Assembly: GCF_009806555.1 (NCBI RefSeq)
Contig: NZ_VUOK01000061.1
Span: forward strand, 1 to 64,000
Reading direction: 5' to 3'
DNA: 64,000 nucleotides
DNA from: Methylobacterium sp. 2A
GTDB lineage: Bacteria > Pseudomonadota > Alphaproteobacteria > Rhizobiales > Beijerinckiaceae
The position numbers were made by a program, and so were the translations under genes. The notes below the pieces were generated by a model. The model did no database searches. It was not told the DNA's origin and worked only from the letters and a program-made list of their open reading frames with translations. Below are positions 1-9,959 of the stretch, piece by piece; the stretch's first letter is position 1, and every line of letters begins with the position of its first letter.

Positions 1-2
1 CC

Positions 3-494
3 GCGGTGTGGCGGCACGGGGGCCTGCCCGTCGTGCCGATCCGATGGGTGCTCATCCGCGATCCCGAGGCGCGCTTCCCGCCTCAGGCCCTGCTCTGCAC
101 CGATCCGACACGCGAGCCCGCGTCGATCGTCGGGTGGTTCGTGCGGCGCTGGACCGTCGAGGTCACGTTCCAGGAAGCGCGCGCCCATCTGGGCGTCGAG
201 ACGCAGCGGCAGTGGTCCGACACCGCGATCACCCGCACCACGCCCTGCCTGCTTGCCCTGTTCTCGATCGTCACGCTTCTGGCCGCACGCCTTCCGGCCC
301 GCCAACGACGACGCGTCGCGGCGGCTGCGTGGTATCCCAAACCGCGTCCGACCTTCGCCGATGCCCTGGCCGCCGTGCGCTCTGCAATCTGGCGCGAGCG
401 GACTTTGGCAACATCACCGCGCCGACACCCCCGAACGAAACCCCGCTTCCGTTTGCCCGCGCCCTGGGCCTATGCCCTTTGCCACGCCGCATGA
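3..494 (+). CDS. IS transposase, C-terminal part (cut by window edge)
   Basis: This is the C-terminal part of a DDE-type insertion-sequence transposase. The reading frame is open to the left edge, so the start lies outside the window. Residues visible include VRRWTVEVTFQEARAHLG, which resembles the stretch carrying the catalytic Glu in IS4/IS701-like transposases, followed by a hydrophobic segment typical of these C-termini. About 160 aa are visible and the protein ends at a normal stop. A hairpin follows within 100 bp. Whether the element is intact cannot be told from here; the exact IS family is uncertain. Confidence 0.7.
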   Translation, partial: AVWRHGGLPVVPIRWVLIRDPEARFPPQALLCTDPTREPASIVGWFVRRWTVEVTFQEARAHLGVETQRQWSDTAITRTTPCLLALFSIVTLLAARLPARQRRRVAAAAWYPKPRPTFADALAAVRSAIWRERTLATSPRRHPRTKPRFRLPAPWAYALCHAA

Positions 495-519
495 TGGGCC
501 AAAGTCGAGCTAAGAGCCT

Positions 520-586
520 CTCACGAAACGCCCGCTGTGCTGCCGCGGCCAGAGGGAGAACTCCCGGTGCTCGGGAGTTTCGTGAG
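520..586. terminator. Nested inverted repeats between transposase and kinase
   Basis: The 8-bp arms 559-566 and 572-579 (AACTCCCG/CGGGAGTT, 5-nt loop) form a hairpin. A wider 10-bp pair, CTCACGAAAC at 520-529 and GTTTCGTGAG at 577-586, brackets it and shares a few bases with the inner arm, so the two are alternative foldings. The site lies just beyond the kinase stop codon on the - strand and beyond the transposase stop on the + strand, so it may end transcription from both sides. There is no T-run. The outer arms could instead be IS end sequence. Confidence 0.4.
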
Positions 587-590
587 GCGC

Positions 591-2126
591 CTAAGCCGCC
601 CGGTTGAGAGCGCCCCGGGCCGGCGCCGCAGGCTCGGCGCCGATCTCGACCGGCGGCAGCGTGTCCATCACCCGGGAGGCCGGCAGGGTCACCACCACCT
701 CGGTGCCCTCCCGGGGCTTCGAGGTGAGCTGGAACTGGCCGCCATGCAGCTCCACCAGCCCCTTCACGATCGGCAGGCCGAGCCCCGAGCCCTGCTCGGC
801 GGTCTTGATCGCGAGCGAGCCGCGTCCGAACGACGACAGGACGGTGCCGAGCTCGTCCTCGGGGATGCCCGGCCCGCTGTCCTTCACCGAGACGTACTGC
901 CCGCCCGAGGCGGTCCAGCCGACCTTCAGCCAGATCGCGCCGCCGGGCGGCGTGAACTTCACGGCGTTCGACAGGAGGTTCAGCACGATCTGGCGCAAGG
1001 CCCGCTCGTCCGCCCAGAGCCGCGGCAGGGCGTCGTCCACGAGGTCGTGGAAGGTCTGGTTCTTGGCCTTGGCGCGCAGGCCCATCATGTGGCGGCACTC
1101 CTCGACCACGTGGGCGAGCTGCACCGGCTCCTCGTTCAGCTCGTAGCGCCCCGCCTCGATCCGCGAGAGGTCGAGGATCTCGTTGATCAGGTTGAGGAGG
1201 TGCAGCCCGCTATCGTGGATGTCGTTGGAGTATTCCCGGTAGGACGGCGCGGTGTGGGTGCCGAACACCTCGTTCTTCATCACCTCGGAGAAGCCGAGGA
1301 TCGCGTTGAGCGGGGTGCGCAGCTCGTGGCTCATCGTGGCGAGGAAGCGCGACTTGGCGAGGTTCGCCTCCTCGGCCCGGCGGCGGGCCTCGTCGGAATT
1401 GGCCTTGGCCTGCTCCAGTTCGCCGAACACCGCGTCCTTCTCGGCGCGCGAGCGCAGGGCGCTGATCGTGGCGGCGTAGAGGCGGCGGGACAGGCCGAGG
1501 AAGAACAGCTGCGCGCCGCCCGCCATCATCACGAGCAGCAGCCCGTCCACTTCGCGGGACAAGGCGGCCAGCGATGCGGTGGCGAGCCCCAGCGGCACCA
1601 GGGCGGCGACGGCCGCGAGCGGCACCGTCGCGGCCAGCATGGTGGTGACCGCCGAGGCGATGACGAGGCCGATCAGCGCGAAGGTCCAGCCGCCGGTGGC
1701 GCCGAGCCCGATCATGGCCGACCACGACAGGCTCTGCAGCACCTCGCCGGTCAGGAAGCGGCGGCGCCAGCGCCCGAGGGGAATCGTCTCGGGCTCCGCG
1801 TTCAGGAAGCGCCGGCTCAGCGTCGTGTTGAGCGCGATCATCAGGAAGACGCCGAGCGCCCAGGCCGCGGCCACCGGCGGCGTGATCCAGAACGTCGCCG
1901 CCGCGGCGAGCACCGCCGCGAATCCCGCCAGCGCAATCCCCGCTCCGGCCCGGTACTGGGCGTAGTGGCGCAGCAGCTCGTAGTCGAAGGCCCGCTCCAG
2001 GCCGGTCTGCGAAGTCAGCTTCTCGCGCGCCGAGCGGATCTCGCGGGCAACCCCGAGGCGGCGGGCGGCCTCCTCCGTCGAGGGGCCGCGACCGCGCTGG
2101 ACCATCTCGACGGTGAGATCGGACAT
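591..2126 (-). CDS. Membrane-bound sensor histidine kinase
   Basis: 511-aa histidine kinase acting at the inner membrane. The first ~215 residues hold about five to six hydrophobic segments (roughly 62-80, 85-100, 132-180, 195-215) with no large periplasmic loop. A short coiled coil (225-255) leads to the HisKA box SHELRTPLNA with phosphoacceptor His267. The ATPase domain has the N box NLLSNAVKF (383-391), the G1 box DSGPG near 416 and the G2 box GSGLGL (446-451). No receiver domain is attached and no response regulator is adjacent, so its partner is unknown. The dimerization region resembles PdhS/PleC-type alphaproteobacterial kinases, but no specific role can be assigned. Confidence 0.9.
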   Translation of the reverse strand: MSDLTVEMVQRGRGPSTEEAARRLGVAREIRSAREKLTSQTGLERAFDYELLRHYAQYRAGAGIALAGFAAVLAAAATFWITPPVAAAWALGVFLMIALNTTLSRRFLNAEPETIPLGRWRRRFLTGEVLQSLSWSAMIGLGATGGWTFALIGLVIASAVTTMLAATVPLAAVAALVPLGLATASLAALSREVDGLLLVMMAGGAQLFFLGLSRRLYAATISALRSRAEKDAVFGELEQAKANSDEARRRAEEANLAKSRFLATMSHELRTPLNAILGFSEVMKNEVFGTHTAPSYREYSNDIHDSGLHLLNLINEILDLSRIEAGRYELNEEPVQLAHVVEECRHMMGLRAKAKNQTFHDLVDDALPRLWADERALRQIVLNLLSNAVKFTPPGGAIWLKVGWTASGGQYVSVKDSGPGIPEDELGTVLSSFGRGSLAIKTAEQGSGLGLPIVKGLVELHGGQFQLTSKPREGTEVVVTLPASRVMDTLPPVEIGAEPAAPARGALNRAA

Positions 2127-2362
2127 ACGCGCACTGAAACTCGAGAAAGGACGGTGTCGGCCGGGAATCGCTCCTGAAGGATGCGGCGGATATGTTAAGA
2201 AGCAGCTGCCAGTGTCGCTCAGATCTTAAACATCCCTGGCTGTGGCGAAGCTGACCGGCCGTCCGGTTCCGTGTGCGCTCACGCACATCGTCCCAGCGGC
2301 CGCGCTCGCTAAGACCGGGCGGTCGATGGTCGGGCTCACCCGTCGATGAGGGATCGCCGTTC

Positions 2363-2818
2363 ATGCCGAAGCTCACCGTCAACGGCGTCGCGCACGACAT
2401 CGACGCCGATCCCGACATGCCGCTGCTCTGGGTGCTGCGCGACCGGCTCGACGCCACGGGCACCAAGTACGGCTGCGGCATCGCGCAATGCGGCGCCTGC
2501 ACGGTCCATCTCGACGGCCAGCCGGTCCGCGCCTGCCAGACGAGGCTCGGCGATGTCGGCACCGCGCAGGTGACCACCATCGAGGGCGTGTCGGGCCGTG
2601 TGGCCGAGGCCGTCCAGGCGGCATGGCGCAAGCTCGACGTGGTCCAGTGCGGCTATTGCCAGTCCGGCCAGATCATGTCGGCGATCGGCCTGCTCTCGGG
2701 CAATGCCAAGCCCAGCGACGCCGAGATCGACGGCGCCATGGACGGCAACATCTGCCGCTGCGGCACCTACCAGCGCATCCGCGCCGCGATTCACGAAGCC
2801 GCGCGCAGCCTCGCCTGA
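2363..2818 (+). CDS. (2Fe-2S) subunit of a molybdenum hydroxylase (IorA-like)
   Basis: 151-aa small iron-sulfur subunit of the xanthine dehydrogenase/isoquinoline 1-oxidoreductase family. It passes electrons from the Mo subunit through two [2Fe-2S] clusters. All eight ligands are visible: Cys38, Cys43, Cys46 and Cys58 (plant-ferredoxin type), then Cys96, Cys99, Cys131 and Cys133 (CGYC and CRC). I start at ATG 2363 (MPKLTVNGV), which gives the usual family length; the frame is open upstream. The gene for the Mo subunit follows 58 bp downstream, so the two form an operon. There is no FAD subunit, as expected for the two-component IorAB type. The substrate is unknown. Confidence 0.9.
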   Translation: MPKLTVNGVAHDIDADPDMPLLWVLRDRLDATGTKYGCGIAQCGACTVHLDGQPVRACQTRLGDVGTAQVTTIEGVSGRVAEAVQAAWRKLDVVQCGYCQSGQIMSAIGLLSGNAKPSDAEIDGAMDGNICRCGTYQRIRAAIHEAARSLA

Positions 2819-2876
2819 TCCGTCCCGGCCCCCACCTTCCCGCCCTCCCCGCGGTCCCGACCGGAGCCTCGCCGCC

Positions 2877-5072
2877 ATGCTGAACGCCCGTCGACCGAAT
2901 CCCCTCCCCGTCCGTCCGAGCCGCCGCGGCCTGCTGGCGGGCGCCGGCGCCCTCGTGGTGGCGTTCCGGCTCGCTCCGAAATCCGCCCGCGCGGCCGCCG
3001 GCCCGAACCTCGCCGACGTGAAGGCCCAGCCCAACGCCTTCGTGCGGATCGGCGCGGACGACACCGTCACGGTGATCATCAAGCACCTCGACATGGGCCA
3101 GGGCAACACGACCGGCCTCGCCACGATCCTGGCCGACGAGCTCGGCGCCGACTGGCGACAAGTCCGCACCGAGTTCGCCCCCGCCGACGCGACGCTCTAC
3201 AACAACAGCCTGATGGGCCCGATCCAGGGCACCGGCGGCTCCACGGCGATCGCCAATTCCTGGTTCCAGCTGCGCAAGGCCGGTGCCGCCGCCCGCGAGA
3301 TGCTGATGGCCGAGGCCGCCTTCCGCTGGAAGGTGCCGGTCTCCGAGATCACGGTGACGGACGGGATCGTGCGCCACGCGCCGTCCGGCCGGCAGGCGCG
3401 GTTCGGGGAGCTCGCCGCCTCGGCGGCCTCCCTGCCGGTCCCCTCCGAGCCGCGGCTCAAGGATCCGAGCGAATGGCGGCTGATCGGCCAAAAGATCCCG
3501 CGCCTCGATTCCGTGGCCAAGACCAACGGCACGGCGGTTTATTCTCTGGATATCCGCCGCCCGAACCAGGTCACCGCCGTGGTGGCCCGGGCACCGCGCT
3601 TCGGCGCCACCGTGAAGGGTTTCGACGCCGCAGCCGCCCGGAAGGTCGCCGGGGTGCTCGACGTGGTGCAGGTGCCGACCGGCGTGGCGGTGATCGCCCG
3701 CGACACCTGGGCGGCCATGAAGGGCCGCGAGGCGCTCACCGTCACCTGGGACGACAGCACCGCCGAGACCCGCTCGTCCGACGCGATCCTGGCCGAGTAC
3801 CGGGAGCGGGCCAAGGGTCCTGGCCTGACGGCCTCCGAGCGCGGCGACCCGCAGGCGGCGCTGAAAAACGCCGCCACGGTGATCGAGGCCGAATTCACCT
3901 TCCCCTACCTCGCCCACGCGGCGATGGAGCCGTTGAACGCCACGATCGAGAAGGCGGCCGACGGCGGCTACGATGTCTATGCCGGCTTCCAGTTCCAGAC
4001 GATCGAGCAGGCCACCATGGCGGCGATCCTCGGGGTGACGCCCGACCGGGTGCGCCTCCACTGCAACTGGGCGGGCGGCTCCTTCGGGCGCCGGGCGACG
4101 CCCACCGCCGATTACCTCGCGGAAGCCGCCGCCGTCTTCAAGGCGTCGGGCGAGAAGGCCCCCGTGCACCTCGTCTGGACCCGCGAGGACGACATGGCCG
4201 GCGGCTATTACCGCCCGACCGTGCTGCACAAGGTCCGGGCCGGCATCGACGCCAAGGGCGCGGTGGTCGCCTGGGACCACGTCATGGTGGGGAAGTCGAT
4301 CGTGATCGGCTCGCCCCTCGAGGCGATGCTCGTCAAGAACGGCATCGACTCGACCACCGTCGAGGGCGCCTCCGACACGCCCTACGCGCTCCCGGCCTAC
4401 CGGTTCGGCGTCCATAACGGCCGCGAGGGCGTGCCGGTCCTGTGGTGGCGCTCGGTCGGCCATTCCCACACGGCCCATGTGATGGAGGTGATGATCGACG
4501 AGCTGGCGCACGCCGCGAACGTCGATCCGGTCGCCTACCGGCTCTCCCTCCTGACCCAGGCGCCGCGGCTGTCCGGCGTGCTGAAGCTCGCCGCCGACAG
4601 GGCCGGCTGGAGCGCGGCGCCCCGGGAGCCGGGGCGCGGCCTCGGTGTCGCGGTCCACGAATCCTTCGGCTCCTACGTCGCCATGGTGGCGGACGTGACC
4701 GCGCAGGATGCGGGGATCCGCGTCAACCGGATCGTGGCGGCGGTGGATGTCGGCGTTCCGGTCAACCCCGACGTGATCCGGGCGCAGGTCGAGGGCGCGG
4801 TCGGCTTCGCCCTGTCGGCGGTGCTGAGGAACCGCATCACCCTCAAGGACGGGCAGGTGCAGGAGCACAATTTCGACGCCTACGAGCCGACCCGCATGAG
4901 CGAGATGCCGAAGGTGGAGGTGCATATCGTGCCGAGCCAGGTGGCGCCCACCGGGATCGGCGAGCCGGGCGTGCCCTGCCTTGGCCCGTCGATCGCCAAC
5001 GCGGTCTTCGCCGCGACCGGCCGGCGCCTGCGCTCCCTGCCGCTGGACCTCTCGGGCGTGAAGGGCGCGTGA
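2877..5072 (+). CDS. Mo-cofactor subunit of xanthine-dehydrogenase-family oxidase, Tat-exported (IorB-like)
   Basis: 731-aa molybdopterin-binding subunit partnering the preceding (2Fe-2S) protein. The N-terminus carries a twin-arginine signal (SRRGLLAG, residues 15-22, then a hydrophobic stretch ending ARAAAG), so the folded complex should be exported to the periplasm. It lacks the first a/b-hammerhead order of cytosolic XdhB and fits the IorB-like layout, with residues such as GGSFGRR and the C-terminal GEPGVPCLGPSIANAV, where the active-site Glu is expected. Start ATG 2877 places the Tat motif correctly; the frame runs further upstream without a better start. Likely an aldehyde or N-heterocycle oxidase; the substrate cannot be read from sequence. 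Confidence 0.88.
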   Translation: MLNARRPNPLPVRPSRRGLLAGAGALVVAFRLAPKSARAAAGPNLADVKAQPNAFVRIGADDTVTVIIKHLDMGQGNTTGLATILADELGADWRQVRTEFAPADATLYNNSLMGPIQGTGGSTAIANSWFQLRKAGAAAREMLMAEAAFRWKVPVSEITVTDGIVRHAPSGRQARFGELAASAASLPVPSEPRLKDPSEWRLIGQKIPRLDSVAKTNGTAVYSLDIRRPNQVTAVVARAPRFGATVKGFDAAAARKVAGVLDVVQVPTGVAVIARDTWAAMKGREALTVTWDDSTAETRSSDAILAEYRERAKGPGLTASERGDPQAALKNAATVIEAEFTFPYLAHAAMEPLNATIEKAADGGYDVYAGFQFQTIEQATMAAILGVTPDRVRLHCNWAGGSFGRRATPTADYLAEAAAVFKASGEKAPVHLVWTREDDMAGGYYRPTVLHKVRAGIDAKGAVVAWDHVMVGKSIVIGSPLEAMLVKNGIDSTTVEGASDTPYALPAYRFGVHNGREGVPVLWWRSVGHSHTAHVMEVMIDELAHAANVDPVAYRLSLLTQAPRLSGVLKLAADRAGWSAAPREPGRGLGVAVHESFGSYVAMVADVTAQDAGIRVNRIVAAVDVGVPVNPDVIRAQVEGAVGFALSAVLRNRITLKDGQVQEHNFDAYEPTRMSEMPKVEVHIVPSQVAPTGIGEPGVPCLGPSIANAVFAATGRRLRSLPLDLSGVKGA

Positions 5073-5147
5073 GAAAACGCACGGCCCGCCGCCGCGCATC
5101 GGCGTAGGACGAGAGGGTCTTCCCCCAAGGCAAGAGACACGACTGAC

Positions 5148-5182
5148 AACGGCGCGGCGCGACACCGCGCCGTTTCTTTTTT
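5148..5182 (+). terminator. Rho-independent terminator after the molybdenum hydroxylase operon
   Basis: Perfect 10-bp stem AACGGCGCGG (5148-5157) and CCGCGCCGTT (5165-5174) with a 7-nt loop, followed by a T-rich run (TTTCTTTTTT). It lies 75 bp after the Mo-subunit stop and just before the glycosylase gene, so the latter probably has its own promoter. Confidence 0.85.
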
Positions 5183-5208
5183 GGGCCGCCCGGCGCCATC
5201 TCGGGGGC

Positions 5209-5823
5209 ATGCCGTTCGACGACACCGCCGCCCGCCTGCGTGCCTGCCGCCTCTGCCGGGACAGCCCGCTCTACGGCCCGCCCCTGCCCCAGGAGCCCCG
5301 GCCGATCGTCCAGGGCTCGGCCACGGCGCGCCTCTGCATCGCCAGCCAGGCCCCCGGGACGCGGGCTCATCGCACCGGAATGCCGTTCCTGGATCCTTCC
5401 GGCGTCCGGCTGCGGTCCTGGCTCGGCCTCGACGAGGCGCGGTTCTACGACGCCGCCAAGGTCGCCATCGTGCCGATGGGCGCGTGCTTCCCCGGCCTCG
5501 ACGCCAAGGGCGGCGACCGGCCGCCGCGCCGGGAATGCGCCGAGCGCTGGCGGGCGGAGCTGTTCTCCGGCCTTCCGAACCTCGCGCTGATCCTGGTGAT
5601 CGGCCAGTACGCGCAGGGATGGCATCTCGGCCGGATGGAGGGCGGGCTCACCGGCACGGTGCGGCGCTGGCGGGCGATCCTTGCCGAGCCCCGGCGCCCC
5701 CGGGTGCTGCCCCTGCCCCACCCGTCCTGGCGCAACAACGGCTGGCTCAAGCGCGAGCCCTGGTTCGAGGCGGAGCTGCTGCCGGTGCTGAAGGCGGAGG
5801 TGGCGCGGGTGCTGGCCGGGTGA
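5209..5823 (+). CDS. Uracil-DNA glycosylase family protein (family 4-like)
   Basis: 204-aa base-excision repair glycosylase of the UDG superfamily. Motif A is recognisable as QAPGTRAHRTGMPFLDPSG (47-65) and motif B as LPHPSWRNNGW (169-179). Four cysteines, Cys13 and Cys16 (CRLC), Cys93 and Cys110, sit in the CX2C...CX16C pattern that holds the [4Fe-4S] cluster in family 4 enzymes. Motif A departs from the usual GEAPGxxED: the Glu-Asp pair is replaced by Arg-Ala, so substrate preference or catalytic rate may differ. The gene stands alone, behind a strong terminator and with an open 160-bp spacer after it. Confidence 0.82.
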   Translation: MPFDDTAARLRACRLCRDSPLYGPPLPQEPRPIVQGSATARLCIASQAPGTRAHRTGMPFLDPSGVRLRSWLGLDEARFYDAAKVAIVPMGACFPGLDAKGGDRPPRRECAERWRAELFSGLPNLALILVIGQYAQGWHLGRMEGGLTGTVRRWRAILAEPRRPRVLPLPHPSWRNNGWLKREPWFEAELLPVLKAEVARVLAG

Positions 5824-5987
5824 TCGGGGCCCCGGCGCTCGTCCCGGGTAGAACGCCACGGCAGCAGCGGCGCCACAGGGCAGAAGCATCCGCCGGGGCG
5901 GTGGATTATGGCGAAGCATTCCCTTGAGTGAGCCGGCTTATTGAGACAGGATATTGCATCAGCCGGACCTTCGGAGTGGGTTGATCA

Positions 5988-6260
5988 ATGCCAGATGCGA
6001 GACGCCGCCGCGCGTGGCTCGAAGGCTACAGCCTGACCACCGCCGAAATTCTCTACCACCTGCCGGATTACCCGCATCTGCTGCAGACCTTCGTCTGGCA
6101 ACAGCACGATCTCTTCCCGCAGCTGCCGGAGCTGCGGAAATTCCTGGCTTTCTGGCAGAGCAGGCTCGACGGCCCGCTGCATTCCGTGAAGGTCATGCAC
6201 TGCCAACTCCTGAAGCCGGCCGAGCTGCGCGCGGTGTCGGGCGATTTCCTGCTTCACTGA
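5988..6260 (+). CDS. usg: Usg family protein
   Basis: 90-aa protein matching the small Usg family of alphaproteobacteria. The family core is visible as YSLTTAEILYHLPDYPHLLQ (15-34), then TFVWQ and a C-terminal LHSVKVMHCQL. The family's biochemical role is unknown; an old annotation as a phosphoribosylanthranilate isomerase subunit is not supported by any visible catalytic motif. No signal peptide or membrane segment is present. It is monocistronic here, with a 454-bp spacer before groES. Confidence 0.85.
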   Translation: MPDARRRRAWLEGYSLTTAEILYHLPDYPHLLQTFVWQQHDLFPQLPELRKFLAFWQSRLDGPLHSVKVMHCQLLKPAELRAVSGDFLLH

Positions 6261-6307
6261 GAGCAGCCTCCGGGCACGGCGAGCCGGGTGGACCGGACGC
6301 GCACGGC

Positions 6308-6375
6308 GAGAGCGCTCCGCGCCGAACGGGGCACCGGTTCGGCGCGAAAGAACGCGTCCCTGCACAGTCTTTGAA
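6308..6375 (-). repeat. Diverged inverted copy of a ~60-bp intergenic repeat
   Basis: Read on the - strand, this stretch matches the elements at 7020-7080 and 34774-34836: an ACGCG...(T/C)TT block, the core GCGCCGAACCGG, a (G/T)CGGCG block and a GAGCGCTC end. It is less well conserved than the other two. It lies in the 454-bp spacer between usg and groES. The rest of that spacer holds a poorly defined GC-rich hairpin region and the palindrome at 6598. Confidence 0.65.
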
Positions 6376-6597
6376 GCGTGCCCCATCGCAGCGAGCACGG
6401 GACACGACGCTGGCACCATCGCCGCCAGTAAAGCGCGACCTGCTCCCGAGCGGGAGAGGGAGCCGGTCGCGCTTGCGAGGTTCGTCGGCACGATGCCGTC
6501 GTGTCCGGCGGGCAACGCGCCCGGGCACGGCCTCAGGCGCGATCCGAAAAGCCTTCAAGCCGGGCCGCCGGCGGGCAGATATCGTTCCCCTCCGCTG

Positions 6598-6615
6598 CGT
6601 TCTTTTAAAAGAACG
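6598..6615. promoter_or_regulatory. 18-bp perfect palindrome upstream of groES
   Basis: CGTTCTTTTAAAAGAACG is fully self-complementary and AT-rich in its centre, in an otherwise very GC-rich spacer. A TTGACA hexamer (6622-6627) follows seven bases later and is about 90 bp upstream of the groES start. A repressor or activator dimer site at the groESL promoter is the simplest reading. It is not the classical CIRCE sequence, and no clear RpoH -10 was found. Confidence 0.5.
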
Positions 6616-6714
6616 ATCTCGTTGACATATCGAACGGCCGGCGACACCCTGACGGTCGTCGGCGCGCCGCGAATCCGGCCGGCCGGCGGATGTTCAGACT
6701 GGAGCTTCGAACCG

Positions 6715-7005
6715 ATGGGCCTTCGACCCCTGCACGATCGCGTGCTGCTGCGCCGCCTGGAGAGCGAGGAGAAGACCAAGGGCGGCATCATCATCCCGGA
6801 CACCGCCAAGGAGAAGCCGCAGGAGGGCGAGGTCGTGGCCGTGGGGGCCGGCGCCCGCGACGAGACCGGCAAGGTCGTGCCGCTCGACGTCAGGGCCGGC
6901 GACCGCGTCCTGTTCGGCAAGTGGTCCGGCACCGAGATCAAGGTCGACGGCGAAGACCTCCTGATCCTCAAGGAATCCGACATCCTCGGCGTGGTCGCGG
7001 CCTGA
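6715..7005 (+). CDS. groS: Co-chaperonin GroES
   Basis: 96-aa GroES, the heptameric lid of the GroEL folding chamber. The hallmark start LRPLHDRVLLRR, the mobile loop around EEKTKGGIIIPDTAKEKP (18-35) and the C-terminal DILGVVAA are all present, and the length is normal. ATG 6715 is chosen because it gives the standard N-terminus; the frame is open far upstream without homology. It forms an operon with groEL, 99 bp downstream, though a repeat element fills most of that gap. Confidence 0.96.
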   Translation: MGLRPLHDRVLLRRLESEEKTKGGIIIPDTAKEKPQEGEVVAVGAGARDETGKVVPLDVRAGDRVLFGKWSGTEIKVDGEDLLILKESDILGVVAA

Positions 7006-7019
7006 ACGGGCGCGGCGCC

Positions 7020-7080
7020 AAGCCTTTGTTGTGACGCGCTGTCTTGCGCCGAACCGGATCCCCTTCGGCGGAGAGCGCTC
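7020..7080 (+). repeat. Short intergenic repeat inside the groES-groEL operon
   Basis: About 61 bp from AAGCCTTTGTT to GAGAGCGCTC, closely matching 34774-34836: both share GCGCCGAACCGG and CTTCGGCGGAGAGCGCTC. It sits between the groES stop (7005) and the groEL ribosome-binding region, within the expected bicistronic message. Function unknown; possible effects on mRNA stability or operon polarity are inference. Confidence 0.75.
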
Positions 7081-7104
7081 TGATCTGGAAACGGGAGACA
7101 GGAC

Positions 7105-8727
<1,623 letters not shown>

Positions 8728-8920
8728 TCCACCCTCCGGGGCGGCCCGGCCCCCTCGACTCCGTGACCGCCTGGATCTGGATCGGCGGTTCCATGGGCTG
8801 GCAGCCGACGTTACACCGTGGGGTCTGGGAGACTCGAAACGCGGGCAGTGATCTCCCTCCCCCATAAAGCTACGATGTTCGCACATCACCCTTGGAAAGG
8901 CGAAGGCGGCTCCGCGCGTC

Positions 8921-8971
8921 TCCCTCCCCCCTCTGCGGGAGAGGGTGGCCCCCGAAGGGGGTCGGGAGGGG
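8921..8971. repeat. GC-rich hairpin repeat downstream of groEL
   Basis: Within the 483-bp spacer 8728-9210, TCCCTCCCCC (8921-8930), CTGCGGGAGAGGGTGG and CCCCCGAAGGGGGTCGGGAGGGG form overlapping inverted repeats. The CTCTCCC...GGGAGAGGG style recurs at 58349-58445, so this is a member of a dispersed repeat family. The remainder of the spacer shows no gene I can support. Confidence 0.55.
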
Positions 8972-9210
8972 ACCTGCGCTTCGTCCTGCAGCCGTGTTGC
9001 CACACTCGATGTGTGAATCCGCAAGCCCGCACAGGGGCGAGGGAGGATGCGCGGCACGTCGGGATTGCCAAGCCTGCTGCCCGACGCGGGTGGGCGGTCC
9101 GGCGCCGGGCGTCATCCGCTGAGATGGGTCGCCGCCAACCCCGGGTGCCGGCCGCGCATTGACAGGCCTCGCCCGGCCGTGATCGGTGCCGCGACCCGTA
9201 AGGACGCCCG

Positions 9211-9903
9211 ATGCCCGAGATTCCCGACCCCCGCGACCGCCTCATCGTGGCCCTGGACCTGCCGAGCGTGGCCGAGGCCGAGGCGCTGATCGACCGGATC
9301 GGCGACGCTGCGACCTTCTACAAGATCGGCTACCAGCTCGGCTACGCGGGCGGGCTGGCGCTCGCCGAGCGTCTGGCGGCCCGCGGCCTCAAGATCTTCC
9401 TCGACCTGAAGCTCCACGACATCGGCAACACCGTCGAGGCCGGGGTGCGCGCGGCCTCGGGGCTCGGCGCCACCTTCCTCACGGTCCACGCCTATCCGCA
9501 GACCATGCGGGCGGCGGTCCGTGGCCGGGGGGCGGGCCTGAAGATCCTCGCCGTGACGGTGCTGACCTCCTACGACGATGCCGACGCCGCCGAGGCCGGC
9601 TATGCCCTGGGGGTGACCGATCTCGTCGCCCAGCGCGCCGCCCAGGCCGCCGTCATCGGGATCGACGGCCTCGTCTGCTCGGCGGCCGAGGCGACGCGCG
9701 TCCGGACGATCGTCGGGCCGGACCGGCTGATCGTCACCCCGGGGATCCGCCCGGCGGGCGCGGAAGCCGGCGACCAGAAGCGGGTGATGACCCCCGGCGA
9801 GGCTCGGCGGGCCGGGATCGACCACGTCGTGGTCGGGCGCCCGATCACCGGTGCCGCCGACCCCCGCGCGGTGGCGCGGGCGATCGTGGCCGAGATGGCC
9901 TGA
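9211..9903 (+). CDS. pyrF: Orotidine 5'-phosphate decarboxylase
   Basis: 230-aa enzyme that converts OMP to UMP, the last step of de novo pyrimidine synthesis, in the cytoplasm. The catalytic D-x-K-x-x-D signature is seen as DLKLHD (Asp65, Lys67, Asp70), the barrel start as LIVALDLPS and the phosphate-binding end as GIRPAG and VVGRPIT. Start ATG 9211 is preceded by a purine-rich AAGGA. It is followed 56 bp later by a DUF1330 gene on the same strand, probably cotranscribed. Confidence 0.96.
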   Translation: MPEIPDPRDRLIVALDLPSVAEAEALIDRIGDAATFYKIGYQLGYAGGLALAERLAARGLKIFLDLKLHDIGNTVEAGVRAASGLGATFLTVHAYPQTMRAAVRGRGAGLKILAVTVLTSYDDADAAEAGYALGVTDLVAQRAAQAAVIGIDGLVCSAAEATRVRTIVGPDRLIVTPGIRPAGAEAGDQKRVMTPGEARRAGIDHVVVGRPITGAADPRAVARAIVAEMA

Positions 9904-9959
9904 TCGGGATGGCCGTCCCGCGGCCCCGACCCACTTCGACCCGAACAAGGAGATGCAGC

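Noticed and set aside
2673..5225. 850-aa open frame opposite the Mo subunit
   Set aside because: Shadow of a well-recognised Mo hydroxylase gene.
6600..6720. CIRCE element for HrcA before groES
   Set aside because: The TTAGCACTC-N9-GAGTGCTAA sequence is absent; only the unrelated 18-bp palindrome is present.
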